This document shows, one piece after another, positions 25,665 through 33,038 of a DNA stretch of 64,000 nucleotides; position 1 is the first letter of the stretch, and every line of letters begins with the position of its first letter. The notes under the pieces were generated by a model. That model saw only the letters and a list, made by a program, of their open reading frames with translations. It was not told where the DNA came from and searched no databases. The translations under genes were made by a program, and so were the position numbers. This DNA is from Arthrobacter sp. ES3-54 (GTDB lineage: Bacteria; Actinomycetota; Actinomycetes; Actinomycetales; Micrococcaceae): positions 220,698-284,697 of the forward strand of contig NZ_JAQFIF010000006.1 in NCBI RefSeq assembly GCF_029504395.1. Reading direction: 5' to 3'.

Positions 25665-25778
25665 GCGTCCGATACCCAATTAATGATCATCATGCTTACT
25701 ATTGACCGGTGTTAGGCACATCGATGTAGAAACTGCTCACTGGGGGCAGCAGACACCGTGCCGGAGATGGAGCTTGGT

Positions 25779-26561
25779 ATGAGCGTTGAGCAGGGAATGA
25801 CCCCGTTGACTGATGATGAGCTGATGGCGCAGGGCGGCACCGCCCTTCCGGACAAGGAGGTCGCCTCCGTCCTGGACCTGAACGCCGACCTGAACCTGGG
25901 GATCAGCGCCGCGGCGCCGATCGACCTCGGCATCGCCGCCAACGCCAACGTTGCCGCGCCGATTGATGCGGCTGCCTCGGCAAATGTGCTCTCCTTCGGT
26001 TCTGAGTCCCAGGCTCTCGCCGATCAGGGCACCATCATCAACCAGGGTGTCACGGGCGATGCCACCGCAGACTCCACCCAGGACAGCGTCATCGATCAGG
26101 GTACCGGCACGGATGCCGGGACCGCGGCAGGTCCTGCTGCAGCGCCTGCCGCCTCGGATCCGGCCACGGCCGGTCTCGGCGGCGCCGTACCTGCCGGTAC
26201 TGTTCCTGCCGGTGCCGTTCCTGCCGGTGCCACCGGCGTCCTGCCCGATGGCACGGCCCCGGACCTGGGCGGCGCGCCGACGGATGTGGCCGGCGCCGCG
26301 GGCGCCGCGGGTGCCCTCAGCGGCAACCTGCTCAACGTCGACGTGAACCTGGACGCGAACGCCGGCATCGCAGCACCTATCAATGGCGCGGTGGCCGCGA
26401 ACGCCAACGTGGCCGCGCCGATCGACGCGGCCGTCGGTGCCAACATCGGCTCGATCGACAGCAACGCGTTCGCCGTCGCCCAGCAGGATGCCATCATCAA
26501 CCAGGACATCCATGGCGACGCCACGGCGTCGGCTGACCAGCAGTCCGACCTGAAGCAGTAG
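25779..26561 (+). CDS. Repeat-containing small protein, putative substrate of the adjacent M50 protease
   Basis: 260 residues, no recognised family. Two homologous segments (about 36-97 and 185-248) both read A-N-A-N-V-A-A-P-I-D-A-A and then carry A-I-I-N-Q or T-I-I-N-Q followed by GDATA. They are joined by an Ala/Gly/Pro linker with a VPAG repeat. The N-terminal 35 residues (TDDELMAQGGTALPDKEVAS) look like a leader with a short helix. There is no signal peptide or membrane segment. The start at ATG 25779 has GGAGCTT upstream; a GTG at 25758 is an alternative. The stop is 7 bases before the M50 gene, so the two are almost certainly cotranscribed. A modified or processed peptide is a hypothesis only. 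Confidence 0.7.
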   Translation: MSVEQGMTPLTDDELMAQGGTALPDKEVASVLDLNADLNLGISAAAPIDLGIAANANVAAPIDAAASANVLSFGSESQALADQGTIINQGVTGDATADSTQDSVIDQGTGTDAGTAAGPAAAPAASDPATAGLGGAVPAGTVPAGAVPAGATGVLPDGTAPDLGGAPTDVAGAAGAAGALSGNLLNVDVNLDANAGIAAPINGAVAANANVAAPIDAAVGANIGSIDSNAFAVAQQDAIINQDIHGDATASADQQSDLKQ

Positions 26562-26568
26562 CACCTAG

Positions 26569-29151
26569 ATGAGCACTGTGCACGGAGGGCCGTCCGGGCA
26601 GGACGGCCCTCCGGTCGCGCCCGCCCCCGACGGCGTCGGCTCTGCTACCGATACTGCAGCCGGTCCTGCCGCAGTCACTGCCGGCGGATCCGACGCCGGA
26701 ACGGGCGGCGCCGGTACCGCCGGCGCAGGTACTGAGGGCGCAGGGTCGTCCGTGGCCGTCGGCCTGCAGCCGGTGCCGGTGCGGGCCGCCGGCGTGCAGC
26801 TGATCGGCGAGGCGAAGGGGTCCGGCTACAAGGAAGCCCCGTCGCTGGTGCGCCGCTCCGACGGCCAGACCATCCAGCTCACCCGCCTGCTGTACCTGGT
26901 GCTCGAGGCGATCGACGGCCGGCGGGGCCCGGAGGAGATCGCCGGGCACGCCAGCAACAGTTTCGGACGGCTCGTCAGTGCCGAGAACGTCCGCACGCTG
27001 ATCACCTCCCAGCTCCTCCCGCTTGGCCTGCTCCGGCTGGCGGACGGTTCCGAGCCCGCGGTGAAGAAATCGAACCCGCTGCTGGGCATGCGCTTCCGGT
27101 ATTCGGTAACCGATCCGGACCGCACCCGGAAGATCACGGCGCCGTTCGCCACGCTGTTCAACCCCCTGATCGTGGTGGCCGTGACCGCTGCCTTCCTGGT
27201 CACATGCTGGTGGGTGCTGATGGTCAAGGGGCTGGCATCGGCCACCCACGAAGCCTTCGCCAACCCCGGCCTGGTGCTCCTGATCCTGGTGGTCACTGTG
27301 CTCTCGGCCGGTTTCCATGAGTTCGGCCACGCCGCCGCCGCCCGCCGCGGCGGCGCCACCCCCGGCGCCATGGGCACGGGCCTGTACCTGATGTGGCCGG
27401 CCTTCTACACCGACGTCACCGATTCCTACCGGCTGGGGCGGGGCGGCCGGCTGCGCACCGACCTCGGCGGACTCTACTTCAACGCAATCGTGGCCGTGGC
27501 AATCATGGGCATCTGGTGGGCCACCGGCTTCGATGCGCTGCTGCTGGTGGTGGTCACCCAGATCCTGCAGATGGTCCGCCAACTGATGCCGCTGGTCCGA
27601 TTCGACGGCTATCACATCCTGGCCGACGCTACCGGCGTCCCGGACTTGTTCCAGCGCATCAAGCCCACCCTGCTGGCCCTGGTGCCGTGGCGAAAAACAG
27701 ATCCCGAAGCCAGGCTCCTGAAACCCTGGGCGCGGGCAGTGGTCACCATCTGGGTGTTGGTCACGGTTCCCCTGCTGCTCTTCAGCATGGCCACCATGGT
27801 GCTGACCCTGCCGCGCGTCCTCGGCACCGCCTGGGACAACGGCCTCAAGCAGCAGGCCATGCTCTCCCACAGCCTCTCCGCCGGGGACTTCGCCGACGCT
27901 GCCGTGCGGGTGATCGCGATCGCCTGCCTGGCACTGCCGGTGCTGGGCATCCTGTACATCGTGCTGCGCCTGGTCCGCCAGCTGGCCACCGGGCTGTGGC
28001 TGAAAACCCGCGGCAAGGCCCTCCAGCGCGCCACCGCCATCGTTGCCATCGCGGCTGTGGCCGCGGGCCTCGCCTGGGCCTGGTGGCCCGGCGCCGACAC
28101 CTACCGCCCCGTCCAGCCCTACGAGCGCGGCACCCTGGCCGACGCCACCACGGCAGTCTTCCCGGCCGCGGTCACCAGCCAGATGGCAGAGGGCCAGTCG
28201 GGCAAGACCGTTGCCCTGTGGCCGGAGGGTGCCCGGAAGCCCACACGCGACGAGCCGCAGCTGAGCATGGTCCTGGTGCCCCGGCAGGCCGCCACGGCCG
28301 GCTCGGCAGGCACGGCCGGCGCCGCGGCGCCGTCGTGGGTGTTCCCCTTCGACCGGCCGACCCCTCCGGAGGATGACGGCCACCAGTCCCTCGCAGTCAA
28401 TACCACTGACGGTTCCGTGGTCTATGACGTCGCCTTCGCCCTGGTCTGGGCGGACGACGGCGAGACCGTGGACACCAAGAATGAGGCGTACGCCTTTGCC
28501 AGCTGCGCGGACTGCGCCGCAGTGGCGGTGGGCTTCCAGGTGGTCCTGATTGTGGGTCAGACCGATGTGATCGTCCCGGAAAACCTCTCGGCTGCGGCCA
28601 ACTACAACTGCCTTCGGTGCCTGACCTACGCCCTGGCGAGCCAACTGGTGCTCACCCTCGATGGGCCCCTGAGCAGCGACGGCATGGCCAGGCTCAACGC
28701 GTTGTGGCAGGAGATCGCTGCCTACGGCAAGGACCTGCGCAACCAGCCGCTCTCCGAGATCCAAGGCCGGCTCAGCGCGTACAAGGAACAGATCATGGCG
28801 GTCATCAAGGCCGATCCCAGTGCCACCCCGGCCGGGTCTGCCGGTACGGCCACGACGCCGGGCGCAACATCCGGCGCCACAACGGGAGCCACAACGGGCG
28901 CCTCTCCCGGCAGCACGCGGGCCCCGTCACCGGGCGCCAGCGGCACCGGGACCACGGCCCCGGCCGGCGCTGCTGCACACACTGGGGGCACCGCGACGTC
29001 CGCTCCCGGGTCCGGCCCGGGTTCTGGGGCCACTGTGCCCGCGGAGCAGCAACCGACGCAGCCCGCGGCACCGGCGCCGGCCGGTTCCACCCCGCCTGCA
29101 GCGGGGACGGCCACGCCCGTGCCGGCAGGAACCGCCCCGCCGGCTCCGTAG
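26569..29151 (+). CDS. PqqD-like domain plus M50 membrane metalloprotease
   Basis: 860 residues. Residues 1-80 are Ala/Gly-rich and disordered. About 90-160 looks like a PqqD/RRE winged helix (TRLLYLVLEAIDGRRGPEEI). The M50 core has the zinc motif HEFGH at 250-254 in a membrane helix, and a second conserved block FDGYHILAD near 345. Several more membrane helices follow, then an extracytoplasmic region with two CxxC pairs (CADC and CLRC), then a low-complexity Thr/Pro/Ala/Gly tail of about 150 residues. M50 proteins with this layout resemble YydH-type peptide-export proteases. Its neighbour upstream could be its substrate. A perfect hairpin lies just inside the 5' end, and the ribosome binding site is weak. 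Confidence 0.82.
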   Translation: MSTVHGGPSGQDGPPVAPAPDGVGSATDTAAGPAAVTAGGSDAGTGGAGTAGAGTEGAGSSVAVGLQPVPVRAAGVQLIGEAKGSGYKEAPSLVRRSDGQTIQLTRLLYLVLEAIDGRRGPEEIAGHASNSFGRLVSAENVRTLITSQLLPLGLLRLADGSEPAVKKSNPLLGMRFRYSVTDPDRTRKITAPFATLFNPLIVVAVTAAFLVTCWWVLMVKGLASATHEAFANPGLVLLILVVTVLSAGFHEFGHAAAARRGGATPGAMGTGLYLMWPAFYTDVTDSYRLGRGGRLRTDLGGLYFNAIVAVAIMGIWWATGFDALLLVVVTQILQMVRQLMPLVRFDGYHILADATGVPDLFQRIKPTLLALVPWRKTDPEARLLKPWARAVVTIWVLVTVPLLLFSMATMVLTLPRVLGTAWDNGLKQQAMLSHSLSAGDFADAAVRVIAIACLALPVLGILYIVLRLVRQLATGLWLKTRGKALQRATAIVAIAAVAAGLAWAWWPGADTYRPVQPYERGTLADATTAVFPAAVTSQMAEGQSGKTVALWPEGARKPTRDEPQLSMVLVPRQAATAGSAGTAGAAAPSWVFPFDRPTPPEDDGHQSLAVNTTDGSVVYDVAFALVWADDGETVDTKNEAYAFASCADCAAVAVGFQVVLIVGQTDVIVPENLSAAANYNCLRCLTYALASQLVLTLDGPLSSDGMARLNALWQEIAAYGKDLRNQPLSEIQGRLSAYKEQIMAVIKADPSATPAGSAGTATTPGATSGATTGATTGASPGSTRAPSPGASGTGTTAPAGAAAHTGGTATSAPGSGPGSGATVPAEQQPTQPAAPAPAGSTPPAAGTATPVPAGTAPPAP
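26584..26612. other. Perfect 12-bp hairpin inside the start of the M50 gene
   Basis: GGAGGGCCGTCC and its exact complement are separated by 5 bases, 15 bases into the predicted M50 coding sequence. With the weak ribosome site it could lower expression of the protease relative to the upstream repeat protein. If the true start is further downstream, it would be an intercistronic attenuator. Confidence 0.55.
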
Positions 29152-29170
29152 GCACGCACCCGTGGAACCC

Positions 29171-29204
29171 GTTCGGCCGGAAGGATCTCTCCTTCCGGCC
29201 GAAC
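29171..29204. terminator. Perfect 15-bp hairpin after the M50 gene
   Basis: GTTCGGCCGGAAGGA is followed by TCTC and by its exact complement, 20 bases after the M50 stop codon. No T tract follows, but position and stem strength fit a terminator for the two-gene operon. Confidence 0.7.
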
Positions 29205-29238
29205 GTGTCAGATCGCCTGGGTCCCAAGGGCTAGGTCA

Positions 29239-29358
29239 GCGGGCCTTCCATTCATCCGCGAGGAGGGTGTACACCATTTCTGTGGCCCATTCGCCCCTTT
29301 AGTGCCACTTTGACCTGCCACTTTTCATCTGCCGTGATTCCAGGCGCATGCCGAGCCG
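29239..29358 (-). pseudogene. 3' remnant of a GNAT acetyltransferase gene (copy of 30760-30885)
   Basis: This 120-base stretch aligns with the 3' end of the acetyltransferase gene at 30760-31323 (for example CTTTCCATTCATCCGCGAGGA and GATTCCAGGCGCATGCCGAG occur in both, with a few mismatches and small indels between). The indels break the reading frame, and the rest of the gene is absent. It is immediately followed by a short direct repeat containing CCGATAAC at 29365-29397. The remainder of the 29152-29448 gap holds the M50 terminator and the ribosome binding site of the next gene. Confidence 0.85.
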
Positions 29359-29448
29359 TTGAACCCGATAACCAACACCCCGATAACTAACACCCCGACA
29401 CCCACACGACGGCACCCAACGTGGCAACCAACACGGAGAGGCAACGCG

Positions 29449-30075
29449 ATGAGACTGACGCTGACAGAGTTCCTCACATTGGACGGCGTGGCGCAGGGTC
29501 CTGGATCGCCCGAGGAGGACACCAGCGACGGCTTCACACAAGGGGGCTGGTTCGTCCCCTACCTGGACGAGGATTTCATCCATCGGGCGGCGCACTGGCT
29601 CGGTGAGGCGGATGCGTTACTGTTCGGTCGCCGGACCTACGTCAACTTTGCGAGGGACTGGCCGAAAATCACGGACCCTGATGATCCGTTCTCCGAAAAG
29701 ATGAATGGGTTGCCGAAGTATGTGGCCTCGCACAGCCTGGCGCAGGCCGGTTGGGCGCCGACGACCATCCTGTCCGGGGACGTCCCCGCACAGGTCGCTG
29801 AGTTGAAGAGACAGCCCGGCAGGGAGTTGCAGATCCACGGGAGTGCTCGGCTGGCCCAGTCGCTGCTGGGCGCAGGGTTGATCGACGAACTGAGGCTGGT
29901 GATCGCCCCGGTGCTGGTAGGCAACGGCAGGCGACTGTTTCCACCCGGAGGCGCCCCGGCGGGCTTGCGTCTGGTCCGCAATGAGACGACGCCGGGCGGA
30001 CTGGCCATTCTTATCTTTGAGTCGGCAGGGCCTCCGACGTACGGGACCTATGAGCCTGGTTCGTCCCGTGCTTGA
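29449..30075 (+). CDS. Dihydrofolate reductase-fold (RibD C-terminal domain) protein
   Basis: 208 residues. The pattern RLTLTEFLTLDGVAQGPG at the start, LLFGRRTYVNFARDW in the middle and GSARLAQSLLGAGLIDELRLVIAPVLVG later is typical of the RibD C-terminal/dihydrofolate reductase-like family found in many soil actinobacteria. These bind NADPH; the substrate is usually unknown. The ATG at 29449 has GGAGAGG upstream. Confidence 0.9.
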   Translation: MRLTLTEFLTLDGVAQGPGSPEEDTSDGFTQGGWFVPYLDEDFIHRAAHWLGEADALLFGRRTYVNFARDWPKITDPDDPFSEKMNGLPKYVASHSLAQAGWAPTTILSGDVPAQVAELKRQPGRELQIHGSARLAQSLLGAGLIDELRLVIAPVLVGNGRRLFPPGGAPAGLRLVRNETTPGGLAILIFESAGPPTYGTYEPGSSRA

Positions 30076-30096
30076 GGCCGGTGGTTGAGCCAGCCC

Positions 30097-30582
30097 CTAC
30101 GCGGTGCTCTCCTTCTTCGTCGCCGCGCTCGTCTCCACGGCATCCCTGCCGAGCCAGAGGCCCAGACCGATCATGGCGACGCCGAGAATCAGATGCAGCC
30201 AGTTGTCGGCAGAGTTGAACGGAACGAAGTTGGCGTTGGCGCTCATATCGACCACCAGGCCGTAGATCCACAGAAGCAGGTATACAGCGCCGCCGCCGAG
30301 CAGGAACATTCGGGCCAACCGATCTGTCCGGGCCATGGCAATGCCTGCCACGCCGAACAGCAAGTGGACGATGTTGTGCAGCACGGACACCTGGAAGACT
30401 CCAAGCAGCATGGCCCCTGATTCGTGTCCCGCAAAAGTCATGGCGCCGTAATTGGTGGTGATCCCCGGAATGAATCCGAGGACTCCGACCAGCAGGAAAA
30501 CCGCACCGATACCCACGGCGGTGTTATGAAGGGTCAACCCCATCATGTGGTGGTGCTGGGCAGGGTGTGAAGCGGTAGTCAT
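30097..30582 (-). CDS. DUF4383 membrane protein
   Basis: 161 residues with four hydrophobic helices. A His-rich start (HPAQHHHMMG) and the conserved HNIVHLLFGVAG and NWLHLILGVAMI match the DUF4383 family of small actinobacterial membrane proteins of unknown function. The ATG at 30582 is preceded by AGGGAAGG. It converges on the RibD-type gene 21 bases away. Confidence 0.85.
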   Translation of the reverse strand: MTTASHPAQHHHMMGLTLHNTAVGIGAVFLLVGVLGFIPGITTNYGAMTFAGHESGAMLLGVFQVSVLHNIVHLLFGVAGIAMARTDRLARMFLLGGGAVYLLLWIYGLVVDMSANANFVPFNSADNWLHLILGVAMIGLGLWLGRDAVETSAATKKESTA

Positions 30583-30759
30583 GGCCTTCCCTTTCACGCA
30601 AAATGCTGGCTTTTCAGGTCGAAAACCGGCCTCGCGGCAGGGGGTCGCAGGAATCCTGCCGACGCCCACATTTTACTCCCGAAAACAGCGCCCGTGCAGG
30701 GAAACCAGGACCTCAGAGCACTCGGGTGGAGCCGCCCGAGTTCAACCGCTGGGGCCCAA

Positions 30760-31323
30760 TTAGCGGGCTTTCCATTCATCCGCGAGGACGGCATACACCA
30801 CTTCGGTGGCCCATTCGCCCTTGTAGTGCCACTTGTCCACCTGGCGTGATTCCAGGCGCATGCCGAGCCGTTCACAGAGCGCCGCCGAGTCCGTGTTCAG
30901 GGCATCGAGCTTGGCGTCGATGCGGTGGAAGCCCAGCTCGTCAAAACCGAGCTTGAGCAGCGCCCGGGCGGCCTCGCTCGCGATACCCCGCCCCCGCGCC
31001 TCCGGGGCCAGGCTCCAGCCGATCTCGGCCTGTCCGCACCCCTCCAGCCATTTCAGCACCACCTCACCGAGCAGCCCGGGCGAGTCCGCGGACTCGATGG
31101 CCAGGGCCACCCAGTCGCCCTCCTTCTCGAACTCGAAGTTGGCGTACCGTCCCACCGTTTCCATCGACTGGGTGTAACTCTTGGCCTCGCGGGGCAGGAA
31201 CCGGGCGGTTTCCGGGAGCGAGTGGTAGGCGTGGAAGGCATCGAGATCGGAGGCTTCGAAGCGCCGCAGCACGAGCCGTTCGGTGCGGATGGGCAGCGGA
31301 GGGAGGGGCTTGGGTTCGGTCAT
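30760..31323 (-). CDS. GNAT-family N-acetyltransferase (RimJ-like)
   Basis: 187 residues. IRTERLVLRRFEASDLDAF opens the fold as in RimJ/RimL, and EIGWSLAPEARGRGIASEA supplies the acetyl-CoA pyrophosphate loop (R/Q-x-x-G-x-G/A). The C-terminal LNTDSAALCERLGMR is also typical. It may acetylate ribosomal proteins or small amines; the substrate is not predictable. A truncated copy of its 3' end lies at 29239-29358. Confidence 0.9.
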   Translation of the reverse strand: MTEPKPLPPLPIRTERLVLRRFEASDLDAFHAYHSLPETARFLPREAKSYTQSMETVGRYANFEFEKEGDWVALAIESADSPGLLGEVVLKWLEGCGQAEIGWSLAPEARGRGIASEAARALLKLGFDELGFHRIDAKLDALNTDSAALCERLGMRLESRQVDKWHYKGEWATEVVYAVLADEWKAR

Positions 31324-31338
31324 GCCTCCAACGCTACC

Positions 31339-31400
31339 CATCGGCTGCTCCATAAGCGCCGTTTTGAGCCGCCACAAGGGCGGTTACGGAGCAACCGATG
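31339..31400. repeat. Palindromic repeat, family A, copy 2 (overlaps ackA 3' end)
   Basis: Arms CATCGGCTGCTCCATAAGCG and its near-complement ending GGAGCAACCGATG enclose a central segment. The element matches copy 1 at 25599-25664. Its right arm covers the ackA stop codon and last six codons, and the left arm lies 15 bases upstream of the acetyltransferase start. Confidence 0.8.
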
Positions 31401-32553
31401 CCTGGGCGACGACGGCGGCCGTTGCCTCAGCGATCGCCCGCTCCTCGTCGGTGGGGACCACCAGGACCGGCAGGGCCGACGTCGGCGTGGAGATGACCCG
31501 CGGTTCCTTGGACCGCTCCCGGTTCAGCCCGGCGTCGAGTTCGACGCCGAGGGCACCGAGCCGCTGCGCCACCAGGTCCCGGAACTGGTGCGAGTTCTCG
31601 CCGATCCCGGCCGTGAACACGAGGGCCTTCGCGCCGCCAACGGCCACGTGGTACCCGCCGATGTACTTCGCCAGCCGGTAAGACGCGACCGCCAGGGCCA
31701 TGGCCGCCTTGGCGTCCCCGGCCTCCGCGGCCTCCACCACCGAACGCATGTCGTTGTTTCCGGCCAGGCCCTTGAGCCCGGACTGCCGGTTCAGCATCGA
31801 ATCCAGGTCCTCGGGAGACCAGCCGGTCCGGGCCAGGAAGACCAGGATGGACGGATCGAGGTCACCGGAGCGGGTTCCCATGACGAGTCCTTCGAGGGGC
31901 GTGAATCCCATGGAGGTGTCGATCGACTGGCCACCGCGGATCGCCGTGACCGAGGCGCCGTTCCCCAGGTGGGCAATGACGGCGTCGAACTCCTCGACCG
32001 GAACATCCAAGAGCGCCGCCGCCCGGTGCGCAACGTATTCGTGCGAGGTGCCGTGGAACCCGTAGCGGCGGATGCCGTGGTTCGTGTAGAGCTCGTCCGG
32101 CACGGCATAACGCCATGCGTGCTCGGGCAGGGTGCGGTGGAAGGCGGTGTCGAACACGGCCACCTGCGGCAGCTCGGGCCACTTCTTGGAGATCGCGCGG
32201 ATGCCAAGGACGTTGGCGGGGTTGTGGAGCGGCGCGAGCGGGTTCAGCCGTTCAATGGCCCGGGTGATCTCGTTGTTGACCAGCACCGGCTCGGCGAAGC
32301 GCTCCCCGCCGTGCACCACGCGGTGGCCCACGGCGTCGAGCACACGGTCCCCCAAGGCTGCGTGGATGGCCGCGTCCACCTGCTCGAGGGCCTCGGCGTG
32401 GTCGCGGGGGCCTTCGATCTGGCCGTCGCCCTCACCGCCGGCGCCCATGCCGATCTTCTCGATCAGGCCTTCGGTGAGCACGCTGCCGGCCTCGACGTCG
32501 CGCACCTGGTACTTGAGCGAGGACGAGCCGGAGTTGATGACGAGCACGAGCAT
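31384..32553 (-). CDS. ackA: Acetate kinase
   Basis: 389 residues. Signature blocks are present: LVINSGSSSLKYQ at the start, HRVVHGGERF, FDTAFHRTLPEHAW, RYGFHGTSHEYV, HLGNGASV and VFTAGIGENS. It interconverts acetate plus ATP with acetyl phosphate. pta lies downstream (in genome coordinates at 33038-35161) on the same strand, 485 bases away with a small gene on the opposite strand between them; pta and ackA therefore are likely to have separate promoters here. Confidence 0.97.
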   Translation of the reverse strand: MLVLVINSGSSSLKYQVRDVEAGSVLTEGLIEKIGMGAGGEGDGQIEGPRDHAEALEQVDAAIHAALGDRVLDAVGHRVVHGGERFAEPVLVNNEITRAIERLNPLAPLHNPANVLGIRAISKKWPELPQVAVFDTAFHRTLPEHAWRYAVPDELYTNHGIRRYGFHGTSHEYVAHRAAALLDVPVEEFDAVIAHLGNGASVTAIRGGQSIDTSMGFTPLEGLVMGTRSGDLDPSILVFLARTGWSPEDLDSMLNRQSGLKGLAGNNDMRSVVEAAEAGDAKAAMALAVASYRLAKYIGGYHVAVGGAKALVFTAGIGENSHQFRDLVAQRLGALGVELDAGLNRERSKEPRVISTPTSALPVLVVPTDEERAIAEATAAVVAQASVAP

Positions 32554-32744
32554 GGGGCCTCCTAAGCCTTGGCTTCGACGCTACCCGAGGGTGCGTCGGG
32601 ACTGGCATCACGCCGGAGCCTGGTGGAGCGCTCCGTGGGAACCACTATAAATTGCCGGACCGGCAAGGGCGCCAATCCGTTGCGAAAGCCGGGCCGGGCG
32701 CCTAGAGTCGGCGGACCAACTAGACAACTCACGAAGGGATTTCC

Positions 32745-33008
32745 ATGACTAACGACGCGACCGAGCCCGAGACCGCCCAGCCAGAGAGCACCAAGCCGGC
32801 CAGCGGTTCCGGAAAGCCGGATCCCACCGGCGTCGTAGGTGCGAACCCCGCGCTGGACGACACGGGAAACCCGAAGGCAGCCGAGGTCGGAGAAGCCGCC
32901 GAGGCCCCTGAGAATCTGCAGGATCTGGATCTCACGCCGGCCGGGCTGGCCGATGAGCCTGCCAAGCAGGAAGACCCCGAAAGTCCGGCGAAGCCGGAAA
33001 ACAGCTGA
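32745..33008 (+). CDS. Small acidic disordered protein of unknown function
   Basis: 87 residues, almost entirely Glu, Asp, Pro, Ala, Lys and Thr, with no hydrophobic core. The ATG has AAGGGA upstream, and the gene stands between pta and ackA on the opposite strand. Base composition and third-position GC are like neighbouring genes. No family recognised; it may be a stress-induced hydrophilin-like protein. The 3' end runs into a short tandem repeat that also covers the pta stop. Confidence 0.6.
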   Translation: MTNDATEPETAQPESTKPASGSGKPDPTGVVGANPALDDTGNPKAAEVGEAAEAPENLQDLDLTPAGLADEPAKQEDPESPAKPENS

Positions 33009-33038
33009 CGGAAAACAGCTCACCGGAAAACAGCTGAC
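32995..33038. repeat. Three tandem copies of a 14-15 bp unit
   Basis: The unit CGGAAAACAGCTGAC (with small variation) occurs three times in a row, spanning the stop codon of the small acidic gene and reaching the stop codon of the convergent pta gene. Confidence 0.85.

Noticed and set aside
26497..28764. Minus-strand open frame of about 750 codons opposite the M50 gene
   Set aside because: Gln/His/Arg-rich with no recognised motif; results from GC-rich third positions of the M50 gene.
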